Positions 54,659 through 62,974 of a DNA stretch of 64,000 nt are shown piece after piece. The notes under the pieces were generated by a model that was not told the origin of the DNA, made no database searches, and was given only the letters and a program-made list of their open reading frames with translations. The DNA is from Roseibium porphyridii (GTDB lineage: Bacteria > Pseudomonadota > Alphaproteobacteria > Rhizobiales > Stappiaceae), in assembly GCF_026191725.2 (NCBI RefSeq), contig NZ_CP120863.1, forward strand, positions 3,762,001 to 3,826,000. Direction: 5' to 3'. The number at the start of each line of letters is the position of its first letter. Within the stretch, counting starts at the first letter, position 1. The position numbers and the translations under genes are program-made.

Positions 54659-54695
54659 TTTGTAAAAACCGCATCACGTTCAAGGAAATACGACG

Positions 54696-54896
54696 ATGAA
54701 CCCGTTCTGGCCGTTCATGACTTTACCTGCAACGCAACCGCCTCTCTCCAGACAGAGCCGGTTGCAGGACCTCAACGCTCGGATGACGTCCTTCCTATCG
54801 GAAAAGCAGGCGTCGGGCACCTCATGCCCCCAGGTGCTCGACAACATCAAGACCGCACGGTCTGAAGTCCAGCGCGAGATGGCCTCACGCACCTAA
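54696..54896 (+). CDS. Small hypothetical protein
   Basis: A 66-residue frame with AAGGAA just upstream, ending 50 bp before a strong terminator and 37 bp after the DUF465 gene. The N-terminus is hydrophobic with prolines (MNPFWPFMTLPATQPPL); the rest is charged and probably helical. I do not recognise it. Its spacing and terminator support a real two-gene transcript with DUF465. Confidence 0.55.
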   Translation: MNPFWPFMTLPATQPPLSRQSRLQDLNARMTSFLSEKQASGTSCPQVLDNIKTARSEVQREMASRT

Positions 54897-54946
54897 AGCC
54901 CCCCCGGACTTCCGCGGTCCGGATAGAGTGCCCCAATAGCTGGACC

Positions 54947-54984
54947 AACCCGCCCGCACCGGCCTCGCGGGCGGGTTTTTATTT
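54947..54984 (+). terminator. Terminator after the DUF465 transcript
   Basis: ACCCGCCCGC (54948-54957) pairs perfectly with GCGGGCGGGT (54967-54976) around a 9-nt loop, followed by TTTTATTT. Strong intrinsic terminator. Confidence 0.92.
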
Positions 54985-55185
54985 GCAAGACTTTGCGGCA
55001 CCCGCACTGAAGCCGCGTAGTTCGATCACCAATGATCGGCTCGCGCCTGAAATGCCAATTTTCCAAAAACAACAAATTGGTCGCGGCTCACTTCCGTTGA
55101 GGAATTGATTCGGATTTCGAACGCAACCTACTGAAAAATATATTCTAAGGCGAACTTCTTCGCCTTAGAAAAGATGTGGTTCACG

Positions 55186-58100
55186 CTATTCTGCGGGCTG
55201 TGCACCGACCGTTGCGTGGTCCGTATCCTTGTCAGGCAAAGACCCTTGCTGTCCTTCCTTCGAAGGTTTTATACGGAAGAACAGCGCGTAGAGAACTGGA
55301 GCAGCGATCAGCGTCAGGACCGTTGCAAATGCCAGCCCACCCATGATCGTCACTGCCATGCCTCTGAAAAAAGCGTCCGACAGAAGCGGCGCCATTCCCA
55401 AGATGGTCGTGATCGCCGCCAGCATGACCGGGCGCATACGTGAGACGCTGGCTTCAACTATTGCCGCATATTTCTCTTTGCCCTCGCGGATCAACAGGTC
55501 GATCTCTTCCAACAACACAATTGCATTCTTGATCAGCATGCCCGACAGGGACAGACACCCCAGCAATGACATGAACCCGAAGGGCGTATCGGTTGCGAGC
55601 AGCGCAATGGCAACGCCATTGATCGACATGGGCACCATCAACCAGATGATCAGAGGCTGACGGACCGATCCGAAAAGAAGGATCGAGATGATCAGCATGA
55701 CCAGAAAGCCGAGTGGTAATTGAGCGCCCAATGAAGCCTGGGCATCGTTGGTGCTCTCATATTCGCCGCCCCACTCCAGACTGTAGCCGGGAGGCAAGGC
55801 CATGGCCTCGATCTGGGGTCGAACCCGGGCCAGTGCTGCCGAGGCCGTCTCACCGGCAGTGGTTTCCGCCTTGACCGTAAGCGTGCGAACTCTGTCGCGG
55901 CGGTGGATCACCGTGTCCTGAGGTTCCATAAGGAACTCCTGAACCACCTGATCAATGGGAATGTACCGGCGTTGACTGCTGCTCCAGATCAGCGAATCCG
56001 AAACGCTTTCGTTGACCGAAATACCATCAGGGCCGGCCTTTCGCGCGACGATCGGAATTGATTCATCAACGTCGCGATAAGCACCGACCCGAACCCCCTC
56101 TGTTGCAAACTGCAGAGACAGCGAAAGCTCTTCACGGGTGGCACCGGAAATCCGAGCACGGTCTTCGTCAAAGATCGGCCTGACCACGAGTTCCCGCTGG
56201 CGCCAATCCGTGTTGACGTCAGCCAGGCCGTTGTCCGGCAGATTGAAAATGGACTGCGCTTCATCACCAAGACGCTTGAGCACGTTTGCATCGGGACCGG
56301 TAAACCGTGCCTCGATTTTCGCACCTCCCCCAGGCCCGAATACGAGCCTTTTGGTGATAACCTGGGCTGCCGGAAAACTTTCGGCAAACTGTCGCCGAAG
56401 GTCCAGTGCCAGCTCATCGATGGCCTCCCGATCCGTGGTACGGACAATCATGTGTCCATAAGCCGGATTTGCATCCTCCGGAGCATAGGTGAGCATGAAC
56501 CGTGTGGCGCCGCCGCCGGCGAAACTCGTAACGGCTTCGACCCGCTTGTCTGCCAGAACAACCTTTTCCATCTCGGTCAGATCTGCTTCCGTTGCGCGGA
56601 TATCGGTGCCTTGCGGAGCCCAATAATGGACATAGAAGATAGGCGTGTTGCTGTCCGGGAAGAAGGCCTGCTTCACATTTCCAAAGGCCATGACACACGC
56701 CACAGTGATTCCCAAGAGTGCGGCGACAGTCAACAATCGGACATGCAGCGTTCCAATGAGAAAACGGCGATAGATCGTATAGATCAGCCCTTTATAGGGA
56801 TCATGATCATCCAGATTTCCGCTTGCTGTGCGGAAGAAGTACTTGCCAAAGAGCGGCGTGACGGTAATCGCGAACACCCAGGAGAGGATCAAGGATATGC
56901 CGATTACTGCAAACAGCGAGAACAGGAACTCACCAGTTGCGTCCGGCGACAGCCCGATGCCTGAAAACGCCATGATGCCGATCACGGTCGCGCCAAGCAG
57001 CGGCCACATGGTTTGCCGGACAACCTTGCTGGCAGCATCAATCGCTTTTTGACCGCGCTGCATGTTGATCATCATGCCTTCGGCGACAACGATGGCATTG
57101 TCAACCAGCATGCCCATCGCGATGATCAATGCGCCCAGAGAAATGCGCTCCATTTCGATGGCGAATATGCGCATGAACAGAACAGTCGCCATGACCGTAA
57201 GCAGCAGTACCGTCCCGACCACGAGGGCTGCCCGCCAGCCCATGAACAGAGCCAAGACGCCAATCACGATCACGACCGAGGCGGCAAGGTTCAAAATGAA
57301 GCCGTTGACGGATTCATCGACGACCACATTCTGCTCGTAGATCGGGTGGATTTGCATACCGACAGGCAATTGCGTTTCGATTTGCGCCAATTTCTCAATG
57401 ACGCCCGTGCCGACTTCAACAATGTTGGTGCCGTCAACCTGCGAAACGCCGATTGTCACCGCCTCATGACCGTCATGCCGTATCAGGCGGTCAGGCCGTT
57501 CTGGGTCTCCCAGTTCCAAAGTCGCAATGTCGGACAGGCGGATCATGGCCGTCGAACCCGGCCTGCCTATCACCAGATCCTGAATGCCTCTGAAGTCGTC
57601 GAATGCGGATGCCGTCATCAATCGGATGCGTTTTTGACCCGATACGCCGGATCCGTTGGTCTGAATTCGGTTTTCCGCGTCCAGAACACCAATGATGTCG
57701 GTCATGGATATGCCCAGACCGGCCATCTTGTCCTGATCGACGTTCAGATAAATGACATCTTCAGGCTCTCCTGCGACCTCAACCTTGCCGACACCGGGCA
57801 CCGTCAAAAGCTCCCGCCGGATGCGTTTCACCGTGTCGCGAATATCGCGATTGGTATAACCGTCCGCAGTGAAGGCATAGAAAAGTCCGTAAACGTCTCC
57901 AAAATCGTCATAGACAAGCGGCGCTCCTGCCCCTGCCGGCAGGTTTCGCACTTCGTCAGAGACCTTGCGTCTCAATTCATCCCAGACCTGGGGCAACTCG
58001 CTGCCATCGTAGGTTGGTTTGATTTCAACGCCGATGCGAGACAGGCCCGGCTCGGAGACCGACGTAATCAGATCCAGCTGAGGCATCTGCTGGATCGCCG

Positions 58101-58305
58101 TTTCCAGAACTTCCGTGACCTCGTTTTCAACTTCAGCCGCGGTTGCCCCGGGATATCCGGTGATCACCTGTGCTTCCTTGATCGTAAAGGCCGGATCTTC
58201 CAGCCTGCCGACGGTGGAAAGGCCCCACAGTCCGCCCAGAAACGCCATGATGACGATCATCCAGGTGTTGACCGGTTTTTGTATGGAATAGCGTGCGATA
58301 TCCAC
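55186..58305 (-). CDS. RND-type efflux permease
   Basis: A 1039-residue inner-membrane proton-driven exporter of the AcrB/MexF type, forming a tripartite pump with the adaptor encoded upstream. It shows the N-terminal helix (IARYSIQKPVNTWMIVIMAF), two large periplasmic loops, the helix-4 region GVLALFMGWRAALVVGTVLLLTVMATVL, and MGMLVDNAIVVAEGM with the Asp of the proton relay. GTG at 58305 has GAGG about 9 nt upstream and opens just before the first helix, so I prefer it to the frame start 21 codons earlier. No outer-membrane channel gene is adjacent. Confidence 0.94.
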   Translation of the reverse strand: MDIARYSIQKPVNTWMIVIMAFLGGLWGLSTVGRLEDPAFTIKEAQVITGYPGATAAEVENEVTEVLETAIQQMPQLDLITSVSEPGLSRIGVEIKPTYDGSELPQVWDELRRKVSDEVRNLPAGAGAPLVYDDFGDVYGLFYAFTADGYTNRDIRDTVKRIRRELLTVPGVGKVEVAGEPEDVIYLNVDQDKMAGLGISMTDIIGVLDAENRIQTNGSGVSGQKRIRLMTASAFDDFRGIQDLVIGRPGSTAMIRLSDIATLELGDPERPDRLIRHDGHEAVTIGVSQVDGTNIVEVGTGVIEKLAQIETQLPVGMQIHPIYEQNVVVDESVNGFILNLAASVVIVIGVLALFMGWRAALVVGTVLLLTVMATVLFMRIFAIEMERISLGALIIAMGMLVDNAIVVAEGMMINMQRGQKAIDAASKVVRQTMWPLLGATVIGIMAFSGIGLSPDATGEFLFSLFAVIGISLILSWVFAITVTPLFGKYFFRTASGNLDDHDPYKGLIYTIYRRFLIGTLHVRLLTVAALLGITVACVMAFGNVKQAFFPDSNTPIFYVHYWAPQGTDIRATEADLTEMEKVVLADKRVEAVTSFAGGGATRFMLTYAPEDANPAYGHMIVRTTDREAIDELALDLRRQFAESFPAAQVITKRLVFGPGGGAKIEARFTGPDANVLKRLGDEAQSIFNLPDNGLADVNTDWRQRELVVRPIFDEDRARISGATREELSLSLQFATEGVRVGAYRDVDESIPIVARKAGPDGISVNESVSDSLIWSSSQRRYIPIDQVVQEFLMEPQDTVIHRRDRVRTLTVKAETTAGETASAALARVRPQIEAMALPPGYSLEWGGEYESTNDAQASLGAQLPLGFLVMLIISILLFGSVRQPLIIWLMVPMSINGVAIALLATDTPFGFMSLLGCLSLSGMLIKNAIVLLEEIDLLIREGKEKYAAIVEASVSRMRPVMLAAITTILGMAPLLSDAFFRGMAVTIMGGLAFATVLTLIAAPVLYALFFRIKPSKEGQQGSLPDKDTDHATVGAQPAE

Positions 58306-58336
58306 GTGTCTGATCCTCTTCCTGAACCCGTTCGGA

Positions 58337-59431
58337 TCAGCGCAACCGGCGCACGACCTGTCCGTCACTCAAATAGGCAACGCCCGCGGACACAATTTCG
58401 TCTCCGGCCGCGAGACCTTGGCTGACTGGTATGAAGTCGCCCATGACGGTCCCCACTTCGATCACCTGTTTCGACACTGCTTCGGTGCCGTCATCGAATT
58501 TCCAGACAAAGGATTTTCCATCACCGTCCACGGCAACAGCACCGGTCGGCACCAGGAACTGTTCGCCCAGTTCCAGGCCCTGTGGCAGAAACTTCACGAT
58601 GACCGACGCCGTCATGCCCGGGAAAAGCTGTTCAGCCCCTTCCCTCGGCATCGCAAGCGTAATTCGGTAGGTCTGGGCGACTTCGTCAACTTGGCTGGAA
58701 TGTTCACGGTAGTTCAGCGGGAAGACTTTCTCGCTGTATGCTGGAAACTTCGCCTCGATGGATGCGACTTCAGATTCTGTCACCCGTCCGAAGAGCGCTT
58801 CTGCAACATTGATATCGACCTGAACCTCAGAAACGTCATGCATACGCACGACTGGAGTGCCGACATTGACGGTTGTGAAGTTGTCAACCAGCCGGACTGA
58901 GACGACCCCGTCAAATGGTGCTTCAAGTGAAGTGTATTCGAGGTTTTGTTTTGCCTCTTTCAAACGCTCGACGGCCAGATCATAGGTGTTTTGCTGTTCA
59001 TCCAATGCTGATTGCGAAATGACTGATCGATCCAGAAGCGTCTTCAGACGGTCCAGCTCACGTTTTTCCTGTTCGGTATTGATAGTCGCTTCACGGACGG
59101 CTCTGTCGTAGTCGGCGGTGTCCAGTCTGGCGATCAGATCCCCTTTCTTGACCTGCTGACTTTCAAGCACCGGCAATTCGAGCAGTTTGCCACGAACCTG
59201 GAAGGACAAATCGACCGTTTGGACTGCCGCAACCCGACCGGCAAATCGGCGCTCAAGCAAACCTATCTGATCGGTGACCGTGAAGATCTTTGCAGGTCTG
59301 GGCGCTGCATGAAGTTCCGCTTCGGCCTGTGCGACCGGGTCCATTGCATCGTCCTGACAAGCAGAAACAATGGCCGCCAGCACCAAAACGCCTGCCCAAC
59401 GAACGAGAGTAGTTTTTTCAAACACCAACAT
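58337..59431 (-). CDS. RND efflux periplasmic adaptor (HlyD/AcrA family), lipoprotein
   Basis: A 364-residue adaptor. The N-terminus is a lipoprotein signal with lipobox IVSAC (Cys25). Then FAGRVAAVQTVDLSFQVRGKLLEL and VKKGDLIARLD (lipoyl-like domain), a long coiled-coil hairpin (about 110-165, REATINTEQEKRELDRLKTLL), YTSLEAPFDGVVSVRLVDNF, and the beta-barrel and membrane-proximal domains. The start ATG at 59431 follows the tetR stop by 19 bp; the frame runs 60 codons further into tetR without meaning. It works with the permease gene 31 bp downstream. Confidence 0.93.
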   Translation of the reverse strand: MLVFEKTTLVRWAGVLVLAAIVSACQDDAMDPVAQAEAELHAAPRPAKIFTVTDQIGLLERRFAGRVAAVQTVDLSFQVRGKLLELPVLESQQVKKGDLIARLDTADYDRAVREATINTEQEKRELDRLKTLLDRSVISQSALDEQQNTYDLAVERLKEAKQNLEYTSLEAPFDGVVSVRLVDNFTTVNVGTPVVRMHDVSEVQVDINVAEALFGRVTESEVASIEAKFPAYSEKVFPLNYREHSSQVDEVAQTYRITLAMPREGAEQLFPGMTASVIVKFLPQGLELGEQFLVPTGAVAVDGDGKSFVWKFDDGTEAVSKQVIEVGTVMGDFIPVSQGLAAGDEIVSAGVAYLSDGQVVRRLR

Positions 59432-59450
59432 TTTTTGTCCGTTCCAAATC

Positions 59451-60008
59451 TCAAGTTTCAACAAGACGCCGGCGAAGCTCGGCAAGGACCGCAGCCCGTT
59501 CATCATCAGACAGGATCGACACGCCGTGAGCCTCTGAGAAGTGAAGGCCCTCCAGGCTCGCCCAAATTGCCCAGGCTTTTGCAAGCTCGTCCGTTTCTTG
59601 TGTGATGGCATTTTTCAGGCGCTTTTTTACGACCATGAAAGGCTCGGCGAGTTCCGGCCTGTCGGCCTTGGTTGCCAGCATGGCGCGCGCGACGTCGCGA
59701 TTGGCCAGCAGCCAGCCTTCGGTCACGTCGATCATGGCATGCAAGGTCGGTGCTTTCGAGCTTTCGTGCGATGTCCGTGCAGTGCTGACTTCTGTCTCGA
59801 ATTGGCCCGCCAGAAACTCGACCATCCCAATGATCAAGGCGTCCTTGGTCGGAAAATTGTAGAGCACTCCCCCCTTTGAGAAACCGCTCCTTTCTGCGAC
59901 AGCGTCAATCGTCAGGCTGGCAGCGCCAGACTGCCGAATGAGATCAAGTGCTGCCTGCAGAATTTCGGACTTGGAGTCCTGTGCTTGCCGTAACGCGCGC
60001 GCCGCCAT
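59451..60008 (-). CDS. TetR family regulator of the RND operon
   Basis: A 185-residue repressor: helix-turn-helix at about 14-55 (SKSEILQAALDLIRQSGAASLTIDAVAERSGFSKGGVLYNFPTKDALI) and a C-terminal ligand domain of the kind seen in pump regulators (TetR_C). The ATG at 60008 is preferred since the frame upstream runs through the operator repeats. First gene of tetR-adaptor-permease; direct-repeat operators overlap its promoter, so it probably shuts down its own operon until a drug or lipid ligand releases it. Confidence 0.92.
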   Translation of the reverse strand: MAARALRQAQDSKSEILQAALDLIRQSGAASLTIDAVAERSGFSKGGVLYNFPTKDALIIGMVEFLAGQFETEVSTARTSHESSKAPTLHAMIDVTEGWLLANRDVARAMLATKADRPELAEPFMVVKKRLKNAITQETDELAKAWAIWASLEGLHFSEAHGVSILSDDERAAVLAELRRRLVET

Positions 60009-60013
60009 TTTAT

Positions 60014-60070
60014 ACCGTCCAGTCAGTACAGTTGAACGGGGCATATAAACCGTCCAGTCGGTACAGACAA
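60014..60070 (-). promoter_or_regulatory. tetR-RND operon promoter with duplicated 18-bp operator
   Basis: ACCGTCCAGTCAGTACAG (60014-60031) and ACCGTCCAGTCGGTACAG (60049-60066) differ at one base and are 35 bp apart. Each has the ACCG/CGGT-like arms of TetR operators. On the minus strand a -35 TTGTCT (60070-60065), 17-bp spacer and -10 TATATG (60047-60042) place the upstream operator inside the spacer and the other just before the start codon. Confidence 0.72.
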
Positions 60071-60158
60071 GAGGCTTCAATTCATCACGCTCAGGCGAAA
60101 CCCGAACCTCAACGCCTAAACGTTTGGGGAACCAACAGTAATTTCCATTGGGGAAATT

Positions 60159-61882
60159 TTAGGCAGCAGATGCTGTCATCGCCGCTTCTGATGCAGCTTG
60201 CTCTGCCGCAGCTGCTTCAGCGGCCAGGCGTGCACGCTCGCGGGCTTCTTCCTCGGTCTTTTCTGCGAAGGCAATAAAGTCTTCGGCAGACATGGGCTTC
60301 GCGAAGAAATAGCCCTGCGCCGCGGTGACACCAAGTTCGAGGAGGCGTTCGATCTGTTCCTCCTTCTCAACGCCTTCCGCAATGATGCCCATGCCGAGAT
60401 TGTCGGCCAGCTCGACCATGGAATCGACAATCGTCGTTGAATTGTCGTCCGAGCCGATTGTGTCGATGAACATCTTGTCGATCTTGATGATATCGACGCC
60501 GAGTTTTTGCAGATAGGCCATGCCGCCATGACCCGTTCCAACGTCGTCCAGCGCCACGCGCACACCAAGAGCCTGAAGTTCGGCCATGATCTTGCGAGCC
60601 AATTCCATGTCCTCAAGCGGGTGGCGCTCGGTCACTTCAACGACAATCTGCTGATAGGAAATCTTGGAGTTTTCAAAGATAGACCGGATATCTGAAATGA
60701 TTTCACGGTCAAGGAAGTGGCCTGCAAACAGGTTGACCGACATCTTCAGATCCGGGTTCTCGCCGTAAAGGTCGCCAACTTCCTCTGAAGAGATACGCAT
60801 CATCTGACGCGTCATGTCGAAGATATGTCCGTTGTTCTCAGCATAGGCCATGAACTGTCCCGGCGAGACAATATTGCCGTTTGGACGGCGCCACGCATCA
60901 GGATCTCACAGCCACGCAGACGCCCGCTCTCGATATCCATGACCGGCTGATAATACGGAATGAACTCACCGTTGCGAATTGCCGCAACAAACTCGTCATT
61001 GGCTTCGCTCTCGGGACGCCAGGACAGCCAGACACCGATTGCAACGAAAAGAACCGCGATGCCTGCGCAGGCCGCCGCTGCCACGACCTTCAGATCCTGA
61101 ACCACAAATGCCGCAGCTGACACAGGCGCGGTCACGGTTGCAACGAGAGGATACAGCTCGGAGGCAACTTCAACGTTGAGCTGTTCTTCAGGCGTCGTTG
61201 CCTCGGAATTATAACCGCCAACATCATACCAGAGCAGATTATCGCCCAGGCGCAGTTCCGTGCGGCGATAGGACCGCAGGTATTCAGGTCCCGGATCCAG
61301 AGCGATAACGGCCGGCGTAACTTCGGCAAACAGTCGTGTCTGATTTTTCAAATCCCAGCTGATCACGGCGGCACGCGCACCGAGATAGGCACGGTCAAGC
61401 ATGCCAATGCCAACCAGCGGACCATCAACGCGCAGCGGCGGGAGCACGACTTTGCCTGCCAGATCCCGGTCCGGAATGATACACATGCGTTGACCGATGG
61501 CATCCACCAGACCGATGGCATCGATCATGCCGTGCTCGACAATCTGCTTTTCAAAGATGACGCGATCTTCAGCACTGCAGGTTTCAATCTTGTCCCGGTC
61601 CAGTCTCTGCAGCACGGCGACCGTGGCACTGATGACTTCTTCGGCGCGCTGGATCGAAGCTTTGCCCATCGCCTCCATTTCGGTGATGGCACGACGTTCG
61701 GCGTATTGGTCCAGTATGATGTTGCCTGCAAACAGCGGAGCGGTCGCCAACGCGAGGGCGATCATCACCGTCTTAGCAAAACCCATATACCGGAAGGACA
61801 ACGCTGGAACCTGTTCGCGAATAAACTCTTTCTGACAATCGCTGATCTGGGTAAACAAGGACTGAATGTGATGGAATTTCAT
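60159..61882 (-). pseudogene. CSS-motif/EAL cyclic-di-GMP phosphodiesterase, interrupted by a frameshift
   Basis: Reading from 61882: two membrane helices frame a periplasmic CSS-motif domain (ETCSAEDRVIFEKQI ... RMCIIPDRDL), then the cytoplasmic EAL domain begins FIPYYQPVMDIESGRLRGCEILMR. One base is missing at about 60893: after MR the frame runs to a wrong ending, while the +1 frame continues as RRPNGNIVSPGQFMAYAENN and the rest of an intact EAL domain (VNLFAGHFLD, EVTERHP, DDVGTG, KIDKMF, AEGVE). The tail is an Ala/Glu/Arg-rich coiled coil. If the deletion is real, the gene is broken between the Glu of the E-x-L motif and the remaining catalytic residues; it could also be a sequencing error. 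Confidence 0.85.
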
Positions 61883-61957
61883 CCAGATCAAAGCTGTCCG
61901 CCAGGCTGTTGTGTTTAGGTGCGGTTTGAACGCGGAACCTGATGAATGGAGGTTTGC

Positions 61958-62857
61958 ATGCAGGCGTTGTTTATTGGACAGGCCTATATCGACGTCACTT
62001 TTCTGACCGACTGTCTGCCAACCGGCGACGAAAAGGCAATCGCAGAGGACTATGCCATCAGTTTTGGCGGCAATGCGGTGACGGCAGCTTTTTGTTGCGC
62101 GAAGCTGGGCGGAAAACCGGATGTCCTGTGCTCGCAGGCGGACGATTGGCTGGCAAGGATGTTTCTGGATATGGCAGCAGCTTATGGCATCTCCATTCAT
62201 GGCCGGAAGGTGCGTGAGTCTTCCCTGTCCTTCATCATGCCTCACGGCGGAAAACGCGCGATTGTGCGCTGTCGCGACAATGAATTTCTGCACCCCTTCC
62301 CACCGCTGACGCTCACAGGGATGAAGGCTCTTCATCTGGACGGCCATATGCCGGATGCCGCCTTGCACTACGCCAAGACCTGCAAGGGTCTCGGCATATT
62401 GACGTCTCTTGACGGGGGCGCCGTTCGAGAAAACACAGACGAGCTTCTTGAGCACATAGATGTGCCGGTCGTTTCAGAGCGTTTCTGCCAACAGCTCGGA
62501 AAGACAACTGGAGAAACCCTGCAATACCTGAGGTCCAAGAACTGTCCTGTCGGTGCTGTCACGCTCGGTGAACATGGGACGGTCTGGTATGAAGCTGGTG
62601 GCCCTGACAAGATCCTGCCTGCCTTGGCGGTGCCTTTGGAAAAGGTGGTCGATTCCAACGGCGCCGGCGATGTCTTCCACGGTGCCTATATCGCCTCATA
62701 TCTGCGTTGGCCGGAAAACAGCTGGGACCAGCATTTCAAGTTCGCACGCGGCGCATCAACCCACGCCATCCAGCATCTTGGAAATGAAGCCAGTTTGCCA
62801 ACACTTGAGGATATCGAACGCGCCAACGGAACCTTTCAGGAAAAGGTTGCCGCGTGA
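61958..62857 (+). CDS. PfkB-family carbohydrate kinase
   Basis: A 299-residue ribokinase-fold enzyme: FIGQAYIDVTFLTDCLP at the start, ISFGGNAVTAAFCCAKLGG, and the C-terminal VDSNGAGDVFHGAYIASYL with the catalytic Asp in the GAGD anion hole. Substrate is probably a sugar or nucleoside. The ATG at 61958 has GGAGG at 5-nt spacing, decisive against the ATG four codons upstream. Divergent from the EAL gene. Confidence 0.92.
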   Translation: MQALFIGQAYIDVTFLTDCLPTGDEKAIAEDYAISFGGNAVTAAFCCAKLGGKPDVLCSQADDWLARMFLDMAAAYGISIHGRKVRESSLSFIMPHGGKRAIVRCRDNEFLHPFPPLTLTGMKALHLDGHMPDAALHYAKTCKGLGILTSLDGGAVRENTDELLEHIDVPVVSERFCQQLGKTTGETLQYLRSKNCPVGAVTLGEHGTVWYEAGGPDKILPALAVPLEKVVDSNGAGDVFHGAYIASYLRWPENSWDQHFKFARGASTHAIQHLGNEASLPTLEDIERANGTFQEKVAA

Positions 62858-62974
62858 CGGCAAACAAGCCTGTGTAAGAGCATAGGCGAAGCATTGTCAG
62901 ATCTGCTTACGCCTTGTTTCAAGACAGAACTTGGAGCAGAGTGTGGCCGCCCTAGTTTGGTGGAGTATAAAAAG

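Noticed and set aside
57013..58425. A 470-codon open frame on the plus strand opposite the RND permease
   Set aside because: It lies wholly antisense to a strongly supported permease, is rich in His/Asp/Arg as expected of a mirrored frame, and has no recognisable domain.
61883..62455. Upstream extension of the EAL frame to 62455
   Set aside because: It would run antisense through the well-supported PfkB kinase gene; the protein makes sense only from about 61882 or 61786.
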